Shown piece by piece: positions 35,898 to 46,907 of a DNA stretch of 64,000 nucleotides. The position numbers and the translations under genes are program-made. Numbering within the stretch: the stretch's first letter is position 1; each line of letters starts with the position of its first letter. Source of the DNA: JABDBE01 sp049585795 (GTDB lineage Bacteria > Acidobacteriota > Terriglobia > Terriglobales > Acidobacteriaceae); contig JBAVAQ010000020.1 in the NCBI GenBank assembly GCA_049585795.1, positions 1 to 64,000 of the forward strand, in the 5' to 3' direction. The notes beneath the pieces were generated by a model that searched no databases, was not told where the DNA came from, and was given only the letters and a program-made list of their open reading frames with translations.

Positions 35898-36794
35898 GTG
35901 CCCGTCAAAAATGCTAACAAGCCCCGACTGACTATCCTTCATTCTGAAAACCTGGCTCGCATTCCGTGGCTAGTTCATGGATTCAGCACGCGCCTCGGGG
36001 GATTTTCGCGGGCTTACGGAAGAAACGCGCTCAATCTCGGATTGACTAAACAGGACTCGCGCAACGCGGTTGAACGTAACCGGGCGGCTTTCTTGTCGCA
36101 GCTTGGGGCTGCGAGCGGCAAGAAAGAATGGCCCCTGGTTACTCTGCGCCAGATTCACTCCGATATCGTCCATTGTGTAAATGACCTGCCGAAGGAACCT
36201 TTGGTTGGCGATGGGCTCATCACCCGCACGCCTGGCATTTTGCTCGCCGTCCAAACGGCTGATTGTCTACCGGTGATTCTGGTCGACACCAAGCAGAAAG
36301 CCGTCGGAGTGTTTCACGCAGGTTGGCGCGGCACGGTCAAGCGCATTGTTGAAAAAGGCGTAGGAGAAATGCGCCGTTGCTTCGGCACGCTGCCCAGGAA
36401 TATCAAAGCTGCCATAGGCCCCGGAATCCACGCTTGCTGCTACGACGTTGGACCTGAAGTGCGCCAGCAGTTCGAGTCGCAGTTCGCCTATGCCGAGGAT
36501 TTATTTCATGAGATCAAAGAATCCGATCCGGTTCGCGAAAAGTATCCGTTGCTGTTTCTCACGGCTCGGGCTCCCGGCCACAGCGAACTGCCAACGAAAA
36601 TCTTTCTGGACCTGGTCGAAGCCAACCGCCTTCAACTGATCGATGCCGGAGTTTCACCCAAGAACATCAGTGCCTCGCCACTTTGCACGGCTTGTCGACC
36701 GGACCAGCTATTTTCGTATCGCGCGGAAAAGGGAGTAACGGGGCGAATGATGGCGGTAGCCGGAATTCGGAAGGCGGAGACAGGGAAGGGGTAG
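35898..36794 (+). CDS. pgeF: Peptidoglycan editing factor PgeF (YfiH/laccase-domain family)
   Basis: A 298-residue protein of the Cu-oxidase_4 (YfiH) family, which removes wrongly inserted L-Ser from peptidoglycan precursors and has purine nucleoside phosphorylase activity in other members. The metal/active-site residues are visible in QTADCLPVILV, GVFHAGWRGTV and GIHACCYDVGPEV. The start is a GTG at 35898; the N-terminal extension of about 20 residues before HGFSTRLGG is normal. Confidence 0.9.
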   Translation: MPVKNANKPRLTILHSENLARIPWLVHGFSTRLGGFSRAYGRNALNLGLTKQDSRNAVERNRAAFLSQLGAASGKKEWPLVTLRQIHSDIVHCVNDLPKEPLVGDGLITRTPGILLAVQTADCLPVILVDTKQKAVGVFHAGWRGTVKRIVEKGVGEMRRCFGTLPRNIKAAIGPGIHACCYDVGPEVRQQFESQFAYAEDLFHEIKESDPVREKYPLLFLTARAPGHSELPTKIFLDLVEANRLQLIDAGVSPKNISASPLCTACRPDQLFSYRAEKGVTGRMMAVAGIRKAETGKG

Positions 36795-36803
36795 AAACAC
36801 AAA

Positions 36804-36827
36804 GTCCCTCGACTCCACTCGGGATGA
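36804..36827. repeat. Imperfect palindromic intergenic element, copy 2
   Basis: The 24-base stretch has complementary arms TCCCTCGA and TCGGGA around CTCCAC. It resembles the element at 18911-18938 in layout. It lies in the gap between convergent pgeF and pckG. Confidence 0.4.
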
Positions 36828-36852
36828 TAGTTTGTTGGTTCTTTGTGGCCGA

Positions 36853-38688
36853 CTACCGCTTCGCCGACTTCAGCCGCTGTTCCAGCGCTAAAACTTCGTC
36901 TTGTAGTCCTTTCGGAAGATGGCTTCCGAATTTGGCAAAGTGCTCTTTGATTAATGGAACCTCCGCCAGCCAGCCCTCGACATCGACGCTGAGCAACTCA
37001 TCCACACGGGCGCCTTTGATATCCAGCCCACTGGTGTCGAGATCGGCTACGTCGGGAATGCGTCCGATCGGCGTTTCTTTCGCATGGACTTTGCCATCGC
37101 AGCGCTCGAAGATCCACTTCAGCACGCGGCTGTTTTCTCCATAGCCGGGCCAGAGATATTTGCCATTCTTGTCCTGGCGAAACCAGTTTACGTAGCAAAT
37201 CTTCGGCAATTTGGACGCGTCCGAACTCGCGCCAATCTTTAGCCAGTGGGCGAAATAGTCGCCCATGTCGTAGCCGCAGAAGGGAAGCATCGCCATGGGA
37301 TCTCGGCGTAACTGGCCGACTTTGCCGGTAATCGCAGCCGTCGTTTCGCTGCTGGCGGTCGCGCCCAGGAACGTTCCATGCTGCCAGTTGAACGCTTCTG
37401 TGACCAGAGGAACAATTCCGGCGCGGCGGCCACCGAACAGGATCGCATCGACGGGCACGCCTTTTGGATCTTCCCACTCCGGAGCAATCACTGGGCACTG
37501 CTTGGCAGCAGCCGTGAACCGGGCATTGGGATGGGCCGCCCTGCGCTCCGAAGCTGGCGTCCATGGCCGGCGCAGCCAGTCGACCAACTCGGCGGGTTTT
37601 TTCTCCGTCATGCCCTCCCACCACACGTCACCATCGAGAGTCATCGCGCAGTTGGTAAAGATGGAATCGTGCGCGACAGTGAGCATGGCGTTGGGATTCG
37701 ATTTCACACCCGTGCCCGGCGCCACGCCGAAGAAACCGAACTCGGGATTGATGGCGTAGAGCCGGCCGTCGGCGCCGAACTTCATCCATGCGATGTCATC
37801 GCCGATGGTCTCGACCTTCCAGCCGGGGATGGTCGGGATCAGCATCGATAAGTTGGTCTTGCCACAAGCCGAGGGAAATGCGCCGGTCATATACTTGGCT
37901 TTCCCCGATGGGTTGATCAGCTTGAGGATGAGCATGTGCTCGGCCATCCAACCCTCGTCACGCGCCTGCACCGACGCGATGCGGAGCGCGTGACACTTCT
38001 TACCCAACAACGCATTCCCGCCATAGCCGGAACCATACGACCAAATTTCGCGGGTCTCCGGAAAATGGCAGATGTACTTGTGCTCGGCGTTGCAGCGCCA
38101 GGTTGTGTCCGGCTGATTGGGGCCGAGCGGTGCGCCCACGGAATGCAGTCCGCGCACAAAATCGGCGTCTTGGCCGAGAGCCGCAAGCACCTGGCTGCCG
38201 ACGCGCGACATGAGGTGCATGCTCGCGACCACGTAGGCGGAATCGGTAATCTCAACCCCGATCTTGGCGATGGGCGATCCGATCGGGCCCATGCTGTACG
38301 GGACCACGTACATGGTGCGGCCTACCATGGAACCAGTGAAGAGTTCGGTGAGCTTCTGCTTCATCTTCGATGGATCTTCCCAGTTGTTGGTCGGCCCAGC
38401 GTCTTCTTTGGTTCGCGAGCAGATGAAAGTTCGATCTTCGACGCGAGCCACATCGGCCGGATCCGAGCGCACCAGAACGCTATTCGGGCGCTTCACGGGA
38501 TCCAGGGGGATGGCGGTTCCGGTCAGGATCATCAAACGCAACATCGCCTGATACTCGTCGGGCGAGCCATCGCACCAGTGGACCTTATCTGGTTTGCACA
38601 ACCGTGCAACTTCTTCAACCCAGCGCGCCAATTTAGGATGCCTATGGTCGTGGGCGGCTGTTTCAACGTCTATCGTGGTACTGGCCAT
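36853..38688 (-). CDS. pckG: Phosphoenolpyruvate carboxykinase, GTP-dependent
   Basis: A 611-residue GTP-type PEPCK, converting oxaloacetate and GTP to phosphoenolpyruvate, the committed step of gluconeogenesis. The P-loop region GAFPSACGKTNLSML, with its reactive Cys, and the NPEFGFFGVAPGT stretch are diagnostic. Length matches the family (about 600). The start at 38688 is preceded by GGGAGA; the longer frame to 38796 overlaps the upstream gene without support. A small unknown gene lies upstream on the same strand. Confidence 0.96.
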   Translation of the reverse strand: MASTTIDVETAAHDHRHPKLARWVEEVARLCKPDKVHWCDGSPDEYQAMLRLMILTGTAIPLDPVKRPNSVLVRSDPADVARVEDRTFICSRTKEDAGPTNNWEDPSKMKQKLTELFTGSMVGRTMYVVPYSMGPIGSPIAKIGVEITDSAYVVASMHLMSRVGSQVLAALGQDADFVRGLHSVGAPLGPNQPDTTWRCNAEHKYICHFPETREIWSYGSGYGGNALLGKKCHALRIASVQARDEGWMAEHMLILKLINPSGKAKYMTGAFPSACGKTNLSMLIPTIPGWKVETIGDDIAWMKFGADGRLYAINPEFGFFGVAPGTGVKSNPNAMLTVAHDSIFTNCAMTLDGDVWWEGMTEKKPAELVDWLRRPWTPASERRAAHPNARFTAAAKQCPVIAPEWEDPKGVPVDAILFGGRRAGIVPLVTEAFNWQHGTFLGATASSETTAAITGKVGQLRRDPMAMLPFCGYDMGDYFAHWLKIGASSDASKLPKICYVNWFRQDKNGKYLWPGYGENSRVLKWIFERCDGKVHAKETPIGRIPDVADLDTSGLDIKGARVDELLSVDVEGWLAEVPLIKEHFAKFGSHLPKGLQDEVLALEQRLKSAKR

Positions 38689-38773
38689 CGTGATGTCTCC
38701 CTGTTGCGAACTGCGGATTGCAGGATCACGCGCGGAACCCTTGCGACCAGAATGGAAGGCGTGTGCGTGCGCG

Positions 38774-39133
38774 CTACCCGACGGGCTGAGAACCAACTTT
38801 CTCTTCCACCGCCGCCTCCAGATGTTCGAGCGTCTGCGCGACAGTCAGCGAATAGATTTCGCGATCCATGCCTTCGCCCGACTCAAGCGCCGACTTGAGA
38901 TAGTGCCCGGCAATCTCTACGGCGAGCGGATCGGTGATTAATTTTCCCGTGCGCTTCTGGTATTCCACCCACGCCGGGTGCGGCAGCGCAATCCAGACCG
39001 GGTGACCGTCGACGAGAAACTTGATGTCCACGGCATCGGCGTGCCGTGTGGCAACCGCCACGATCAGCGCCTGATAAATGCAGTGCACTTCCTTCTTGGT
39101 CCATCGGTCCATAGTATGGAAGTCTTTGTACAT
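38774..39133 (-). CDS. Conserved-looking hypothetical protein, 119 residues
   Basis: A small soluble protein without motifs I recognise. The central VDIKFLVDGHPVWIALPHPAWVEYQ and a helical C-terminus with acidic runs suggest an alpha/beta fold. A second ATG at 39112 is possible. It is 85 bases upstream of pckG on the same strand and may be co-transcribed with it. Confidence 0.55.
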   Translation of the reverse strand: MYKDFHTMDRWTKKEVHCIYQALIVAVATRHADAVDIKFLVDGHPVWIALPHPAWVEYQKRTGKLITDPLAVEIAGHYLKSALESGEGMDREIYSLTVAQTLEHLEAAVEEKVGSQPVG

Positions 39134-39247
39134 GCCTGTAAAACTATATCGGACCAGTCGGGACGGAGTAAACCGGCGATTGGGCCTTCAAGTTGAATTA
39201 TGATAAACGCTGGCCCGAATTTTGATAGTTGACGACTCACCGATCCC

Positions 39248-39856
39248 ATGAAGAATCTCGGCATTCTGCTCTCCGGACGTGGTTCGAACTTCGAGGCCAT
39301 CGCCAGGAATGTGGCGGCGGGGAGCATTCCTGATGCGCGCATCGCTGTGGCTATTTCCAATCGGGAGGACGCGGGTGGAATTGAGATCGCCCGCCGTCTG
39401 GGGCTGACCGCGCTGGTAATTCCTTCTAAGAACAAAGACCGGGCCGACCATGATCGCGAAGTCGTGGCTGCGCTCCAGAAGCACGAGGTTTACCTCGTGT
39501 GCCTTGCGGGGTACATGCGGCTGCTCTCGCCCTGGTTCGTGCGACAGTTTCCCCGACGCATCCTTAACATTCATCCGTCTTTATTGCCCGCATTTCCGGG
39601 TCTGGAGGCGCAGGAGCAAGCCTTCGCCTACGGCGTGAAAGTTACAGGGTGCACCGTCCACTTCGTGGACGAAGAACTCGACCACGGCGCCATCATTCTG
39701 CAGAAGGCCGTCCCCGTACCCGATACTGATGATGAACGCAGCCTCGCCGCCCGCATCCTTGAGCAGGAGCACATCGCTTACTCCCAGGCAATAAACATTG
39801 TTCTACAAGCGAATTTTGAGATTGCCGGGCGGAGGTTGAAAGTAATTACCCGCTAA
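39248..39856 (+). CDS. purN: Phosphoribosylglycinamide formyltransferase
   Basis: A 202-residue GART, the third step of purine synthesis, transferring formyl from 10-formyl-THF to GAR. It has LLSGRGSNFEAI for phosphate binding, the catalytic Asn-His in RILNIHPSLLPAFPG and the catalytic Asp in DEELDHGAII. Length is typical (about 200). Followed after 12 bases by a hairpin element, then tyrS. Confidence 0.95.
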   Translation: MKNLGILLSGRGSNFEAIARNVAAGSIPDARIAVAISNREDAGGIEIARRLGLTALVIPSKNKDRADHDREVVAALQKHEVYLVCLAGYMRLLSPWFVRQFPRRILNIHPSLLPAFPGLEAQEQAFAYGVKVTGCTVHFVDEELDHGAIILQKAVPVPDTDDERSLAARILEQEHIAYSQAINIVLQANFEIAGRRLKVITR

Positions 39857-39863
39857 AACCCAA

Positions 39864-39909
39864 GTGGGGACAGCCGCCCTCGGCTGTCCAGTCGAGCGAA
39901 GCTCGGCAG
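39864..39909. repeat. Dispersed 46-nt double-hairpin element, copy 2 (intact)
   Basis: Two hairpins in series: GGACAGCCG / CGGCTGTCC (39868-39876 and 39881-39889, loop CCCT) and CGAGC / GCTCG (39893-39897 and 39901-39905). It aligns with 7904-7949. It follows purN, so it may act at the 3' end of its transcript; no U-tract is present. Confidence 0.6.
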
Positions 39910-39918
39910 AACATTGCT

Positions 39919-39924
39919 TATAAT
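39919..39924 (+). promoter_or_regulatory. -10 box immediately before tyrS
   Basis: Perfect TATAAT 9 bases before the tyrS ATG at 39934. Transcription would begin at or next to the start codon, suggesting a leaderless message; no ribosome binding site is present. Confidence 0.45.
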
Positions 39925-39933
39925 CGAAACTTC

Positions 39934-41214
39934 ATGTCAAACTTCGCACCGGTTGACGAGCAGTTAGCTTACATAAGAAAAGGTAGCGCGGAAATTATTC
40001 GCGAGAGCGAACTGCGCTCCAAGCTGGAAAAGTCTCGCGCCAGTGGCAAGCCGCTGCGCGTGAAACTCGGCATGGATCCCACCGCGCCCGACCTGCACCT
40101 CGGGCATACGGTCGTGCTACGCAAGCTAAAGCATTTTCAGGATCTCGGGCACACGGTCATTTTCCTGATCGGCGATTTCACCGGCATGATTGGCGATCCG
40201 ACCGGGCGGTCCGCCACGCGTCCGCCGCTGTCGCGCGAGCAGATCGAGCAGAACGCGGAAACCTATAAAGCGCAGGTCTTCAAGATTCTTGATCCGCAAA
40301 AGACTGTGATCGATTTCAACCGCCGCTGGTTTTCGAAGTTTACCGCCGACGACTTTATCCGGCTCGCGGCAAAATACACGGTTTCGCAGATGCTTGAGCG
40401 CGAGGACTTTCACAAGCGTTTCCTCGAAGAAAAGCCGATTGCCGTTCACGAATTGCTCTATCCGTTAGCCCAGGGCTATGACTCGGTGGCGCTCGAAGCC
40501 GACATCGAACTGGGCGGCACGGATCAGAAATTTAATTTACTGGTTGGACGCGAACTGCAGCGGGCTTATGGCCAGGAACCGCAAGTCGTGCTCACGACGC
40601 CGATTCTCGAGGGTCTTGACGGTGTCCAGAAGATGTCGAAGTCGTTGGGCAACGCCATCGGCATCCATGAGCCGCCGCTTGAAATGTACGGAAAGATTAT
40701 GTCGGTCTCCGACGAAATCATGTGGCGCTACTACGAACTGCTGACGGATGTGTCGATGGCGGAGATCGAGAAGATGAAGCGCGAGTCGCATCCCATGCAG
40801 GCGAAGAAAGATCTTGCTCGGCGGATTGTGGCAGATTTCCATTCGGCAGATGCCGCGGCAAAGGCCGGAGAGGACTGGGCAAAGCAATTCCAGAAAGACG
40901 AAATGCCGGAAGACGTGGCGGAGGTGGAAGTGTGGGTCTCGGACGTGTCGGCGAAATCTGTCGAGGGCGTTCACGAACAGCTTCAGCAGGTCGCGAGACC
41001 CGCCGAATCACGGATCAAACTTGAGAGGTTACTAGTTGCGGTCGGCCTCGCGGACTCCGTAAGTGACGCCGTTCGTAAGATAAAGCAGAACGCGGTAAGG
41101 GTGAACGGCGAAGTGAGAACTGAACTCGTCATATTCTTGGAAACAAGAAACGGCGCGACCGTTCGTGTAGGCAAAAGGATTAAGAGAGTGCGCTTTGCAC
41201 TCTCCCCCTCGTGA
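39934..41214 (+). CDS. tyrS: Tyrosyl-tRNA synthetase
   Basis: A 426-residue class I synthetase charging tRNA(Tyr). It has HLGH (class I HIGH motif) in PDLHLGHTVVLRKL, the GDFTGMIGDPTGRS stretch, KMSKS in VQKMSKSLGNAIG and a C-terminal S4 RNA-binding domain (LLVAVGLADSVSDAVRKIKQ). The domain order fits the TyrZ-like bacterial form. No ribosome binding site precedes the ATG, which lies 9 bases after a TATAAT. Confidence 0.96.
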   Translation: MSNFAPVDEQLAYIRKGSAEIIRESELRSKLEKSRASGKPLRVKLGMDPTAPDLHLGHTVVLRKLKHFQDLGHTVIFLIGDFTGMIGDPTGRSATRPPLSREQIEQNAETYKAQVFKILDPQKTVIDFNRRWFSKFTADDFIRLAAKYTVSQMLEREDFHKRFLEEKPIAVHELLYPLAQGYDSVALEADIELGGTDQKFNLLVGRELQRAYGQEPQVVLTTPILEGLDGVQKMSKSLGNAIGIHEPPLEMYGKIMSVSDEIMWRYYELLTDVSMAEIEKMKRESHPMQAKKDLARRIVADFHSADAAAKAGEDWAKQFQKDEMPEDVAEVEVWVSDVSAKSVEGVHEQLQQVARPAESRIKLERLLVAVGLADSVSDAVRKIKQNAVRVNGEVRTELVIFLETRNGATVRVGKRIKRVRFALSPS

Positions 41215-41350
41215 ACCTGCCAGCTGTATACTTGTCTGACTAAGAAGAGGCAAACCGGCGTCGAGATCAAACATCTAATTCCACCATCGGAAACAATCTT
41301 TACCGTGTCTAATTTTTCTTCTGACTACAGGTATCCCTCGGAGATTGCAG

Positions 41351-41980
41351 ATGCGAGACCGCGATGCTTTGAATGGTGAACCAAAAGATGACAGCTCGGG
41401 CGTTTCGCGCCGCGACTTCCTGAAGATTTCTACGATTTCGGCTGCCGCTGTTCCGATTCTAGGAACCAAAGTCGTGCAAGCTGCGGGTCAACCAGTAAAA
41501 ATTTACGGACCTGGCAAAGTACCGGTCGAACTTACCATCAACGGCCAGAAACATAGCCTCCAGCTTGAGCCGCGGGTTACTCTGCTCGACGCGATGCGCG
41601 ACCAGCTTGAGATCACCGGGGCCAAGCGGGTTTGTGATCGAGCGGAATGCGGCGCATGCACCGTGATCCTCGACGGCAAGCCTATTTACGCCTGCTCGAT
41701 GCTGGCGATTGACGCGGAGGGCAAACCGATCACCACGGTCGAAGCTGTGACGCAGGGCGAAAATCTTGATCCCATCCAGCAGGCATTCGTCGACAACGAC
41801 GCTTCGCAATGCGGCTTTTGCACGTCGGGTTTCGTTGTGGCCTTCAAGGCGGTGCTGGATAAACATCCGAATGCGAGTCCGGAAGAAATCCGTCACGGCC
41901 TTAGCGGGAATCTTTGCCGATGCGGAACTTATCACGGAGTTCATTTGGCCATTGCGCAGATGGCGCAGAAAGGAGCGTAA
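41351..41980 (+). CDS. [2Fe-2S] subunit of a periplasmic molybdenum hydroxylase (PaoA/YagT-like)
   Basis: A 209-residue subunit starting with a Tat signal (SRRDFLKISTISAAAVPIL). The ferredoxin domain has CDRAECGACTV and a fourth Cys in IYACSM; the helical domain has CGFCTSG and CRCGTY for the second [2Fe-2S] cluster. The start at 41351 has GGAG 8 bases upstream. First gene of a four-gene operon (next start 3 bases after its stop). By comparison with E. coli PaoABC the enzyme should oxidise aldehydes in the periplasm, the other subunits being carried along by this Tat signal. Confidence 0.9.
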   Translation: MRDRDALNGEPKDDSSGVSRRDFLKISTISAAAVPILGTKVVQAAGQPVKIYGPGKVPVELTINGQKHSLQLEPRVTLLDAMRDQLEITGAKRVCDRAECGACTVILDGKPIYACSMLAIDAEGKPITTVEAVTQGENLDPIQQAFVDNDASQCGFCTSGFVVAFKAVLDKHPNASPEEIRHGLSGNLCRCGTYHGVHLAIAQMAQKGA

Positions 41981-41983
41981 GCC

Positions 41984-44365
<2,382 letters not shown>

Positions 44366-45355
44366 ATGAGACCGTTTGAATACGCGAGTCCGACCACCAA
44401 AGAACAAGCTGTTGGGCTGTTGGGAACCGCATGGGGACAGGCTGAGGTCCTCGCTGGCGGCACCGACTTGCTCTCCTTGATGAAAGACGACGTTGTGCAT
44501 CCCAAGCGGCTGGTGAACATCAAGGAGATCGCGGAAATGGGCGGCGTTACGACCTCATCGCGGGGACTTCGCATCGGCACCCTCACCACGCTAGGCGAAC
44601 TGGCCGACAATGTGAATGTGGTCAAGGAATATCCTGCGTTGGCTGAGGCGCTCAACGACGCTGCCAGTCCGCAGATTCGCAATATGGCCACGTTGGGCGG
44701 CAATCTTTGCCAGCGTCCGCGCTGCTGGTATTTTCGCGGTGGCTTCGGGCTGCTTCCCAAGGACGAGTCGGGGAAGGAGTTGGTGGCCGGGGGCCAAAAT
44801 CGATTTCATGCGATCCTCGACAACAGCGGACCGGCTAAGTTCGTCAGTCCCTCATCCATCGTTCCCGTGCTGATCACTTACGGCGCGTCGATTCGGCTGG
44901 CTGGACCGAAAGGCTCGCGTGAACTTCCGCTGGAACGGTTTTACGTGATCCCAAAGACCGAAGGCGAGCGCGAGCACGACCTCAAGCCGAATGAGATCGT
45001 TGCAGAGTTGATCCTGCCTCCGCCAGGTGAAATGAAGGTCGCTAACTACGAGATTCGGCAGAAGCAGGCCTTTGACTGGCCGCTGGCCGTAGCCGCCGTG
45101 GGACTAACCATGAACGGGTCTTCGGTCCAATCCGCGCGAGTCGTGATCGGATACGTGGCGCCTATTCCATGGCGCTCCGCCGAGGCTGAGCGTGCCCTGA
45201 CGGGGAACGCCGTTTCCGAGGACTCCGCGAAAAGTGCTGCCGACGCTGCCCTGCAAAAAGCGACGCCCTTGAGTCACAACGCCTACAAAGTGCAACTCGC
45301 GAAAGTGGCCGTCAAACGAGCCATCTTGAAAGCCGCTTCGGGAGGTGCTGCGTGA
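44366..45355 (+). CDS. FAD subunit of the xanthine-dehydrogenase-family enzyme (PaoB/YagS-like)
   Basis: A 329-residue FAD_binding_5 subunit with LAGGTDLLSLMKD and NMATLGGNLCQRP, the flavin-binding regions. E. coli PaoB carries a [4Fe-4S] cluster held by several Cys between these regions. Here only the two Cys of LCQRPRCWYF remain, and the later positions read DNSGPAKFVSPSS, so the cluster is probably missing. The gene begins directly after the Mo subunit stop. Confidence 0.87.
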   Translation: MRPFEYASPTTKEQAVGLLGTAWGQAEVLAGGTDLLSLMKDDVVHPKRLVNIKEIAEMGGVTTSSRGLRIGTLTTLGELADNVNVVKEYPALAEALNDAASPQIRNMATLGGNLCQRPRCWYFRGGFGLLPKDESGKELVAGGQNRFHAILDNSGPAKFVSPSSIVPVLITYGASIRLAGPKGSRELPLERFYVIPKTEGEREHDLKPNEIVAELILPPPGEMKVANYEIRQKQAFDWPLAVAAVGLTMNGSSVQSARVVIGYVAPIPWRSAEAERALTGNAVSEDSAKSAADAALQKATPLSHNAYKVQLAKVAVKRAILKAASGGAA

Positions 45356-45600
45356 TCAGGCAATCGCCGATTCAGGAATCCGATCGCTTCAACACCAATC
45401 ATCCCGATCTCTGCCCGGCCCTGCGCTGGAAGGCACAGTTTATCCTCGCCGAAGCCGATCCGACCGTTCCCCTGTCGAATGAAGGGTTGTTCTGGTGCAT
45501 TCATACTCAAGCTTGCATCGGACCTGACGGCAAGTTAGCCGAACCTGGGAACTGCTCATCTCCACGCCGAAAGTGCCACGGGACTGGGCAATGCGGGTAA
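45352..45600 (+). CDS. Small Cys-rich protein coupled to the molybdenum enzyme
   Basis: An 82-residue protein starting with GTG inside the FAD subunit stop (GTGA overlap), so it is translated with it. Six cysteines, in CPALRW, CIHTQAC, GNCSS, KCHG and QCG, suggest a metal or Fe-S site. It has no signal or helix. I do not recognise the family. By position it may be a maturation factor or electron carrier of the molybdenum hydroxylase. Confidence 0.6.
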   Translation: MIRQSPIQESDRFNTNHPDLCPALRWKAQFILAEADPTVPLSNEGLFWCIHTQACIGPDGKLAEPGNCSSPRRKCHGTGQCG

Positions 45601-45658
45601 GTAACTGCGCTTGGCGTTGGTGCACAGGGCCTTCCTGCTGTTGCATAATATAAACGCG

Positions 45659-45678
45659 GCCGGGGATTGGTCCCCGGC
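45659..45678. other. Perfect hairpin in the leader of the LssY_C gene
   Basis: GCCGGGGA pairs with TCCCCGGC around a TTGG loop, 23 bases before the ATG at 45702, between a TAATAT-like -10 region and an AGGGG box. It could end the operon upstream or shape the leader. Confidence 0.4.
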
Positions 45679-45701
45679 AGTCTGCACTGCAGGGGTGGCT
45701 A

Positions 45702-46853
45702 ATGAAGAATCGGATTCGGGCGCTCAACGTCGTAGCAATCGCTTGTCTCGGCGTGTGCCAGGGCCTAGCGCAGACTACGTCCACAACTGCTAACGATTAC
45801 TCCTTTAACGTTTCCACAACTCAGCCCTGGACCGACACGGGCGTCGATCTTCAAACTGGCGACGTTCTAAATATCACGGCGAGTGGAAAGTGCGATCCGC
45901 AGGGCGTGAGTGGCGCTTCCACCCAAGGTCTTCCGATCGCCGACGTGCTCCCCGGGGCGTTGATCGCCAAGCTGCAGGCACAAGGGACCCCGGTTCTGAT
46001 CGGGAGCGGTAAAGAAGTGACCGTCGATGCCGCCGGCCATCTGTTTCTTGGGGCCAACGCCAGTGCCAAACCCCCTTGCAAGGGAAGCTTCGAAGTCAAA
46101 GTCCATCGCCAGGCGCAGGCGGCATCGAGCCGTGGAGATGTTCTCAAGCAACAATTGGTGACGGCCGCGGGAATCTTTCTTGCGGGGCAGTTAGGCGTCC
46201 AAACACCCGGTTCCACGACCGCGACTCCGGCGTTGAAAGTCTCTAATACGCCTTTGGATGCGGGACTCCGCAAGGACATCGATGGTCTGCCTCGCCGCGT
46301 GAATGATCAGTTCAAGAACCTCGGAGATATGGTGAATTTCGTTCTCATCGGCTCGCAACAGCAGGTGCAGAGCGCGATCGAGGCAGCCAACTTCCACGTG
46401 GCCGACACCGACGACAAGAAGGCCGTCCTCGAAGCCGCGATGACGACTTATGAGAACAAAGATTACCTGGCCATGCCGATGAGCACGCTCTACATGTTCA
46501 ATCGCCCGCAGGATTTCGGTTACGAGCAAGCTGAGCCTATCGCGATGGTTGCGAGCCGGCACCACTTCCGCCTGTGGAAGGCGCCATTCACCTGGAATGG
46601 ACAAACCGTGTGGGTGGGCGCTGGAACGCACGACATTGGATTTGCCAAGGACAAACGCAATGGCAGCGTGACCCACAAGATCGATCCCAACCTCGATGGC
46701 GAAAGGGAGAATATTGGCGCCAGCTTGCAAAAGACTGGCAAAGTAAAGAGTATGTCCTACTACCTGCCGCCCGACCCCGTGCAGGATGCGAAGAATGCCA
46801 CGGGCGACGAGTACAAATCGGACGGGCGGATTCTGGTTGTCTTCGTGGAGTGA
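45702..46853 (+). CDS. Secreted LssY C-terminal-domain protein
   Basis: A 383-residue exported protein. Residues 1-24 form a signal peptide (LNVVAIACLGVCQGLAQ). Residues 30-135 form a beta-sandwich that resembles PA-IL/LecA-type domains (PWTDTGVDLQTGDVLNITASG). The C-terminal half has the LssY_C signature: MPMSTLYMFNRPQDFGYEQA, VASRHHFRLWKAPF, VWVGAGTHDIGF and KIDPNLDGER. LssY-type domains occur on type I secretion-linked and phosphatase proteins of unclear function. An AGGGG box precedes the start. Confidence 0.82.
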   Translation: MKNRIRALNVVAIACLGVCQGLAQTTSTTANDYSFNVSTTQPWTDTGVDLQTGDVLNITASGKCDPQGVSGASTQGLPIADVLPGALIAKLQAQGTPVLIGSGKEVTVDAAGHLFLGANASAKPPCKGSFEVKVHRQAQAASSRGDVLKQQLVTAAGIFLAGQLGVQTPGSTTATPALKVSNTPLDAGLRKDIDGLPRRVNDQFKNLGDMVNFVLIGSQQQVQSAIEAANFHVADTDDKKAVLEAAMTTYENKDYLAMPMSTLYMFNRPQDFGYEQAEPIAMVASRHHFRLWKAPFTWNGQTVWVGAGTHDIGFAKDKRNGSVTHKIDPNLDGERENIGASLQKTGKVKSMSYYLPPDPVQDAKNATGDEYKSDGRILVVFVE

Positions 46854-46907
46854 AGCCCACCGTTGCCAGTATGAGATAATTTTTCAGATGGACTGTTGAG
46901 GAGAAAT

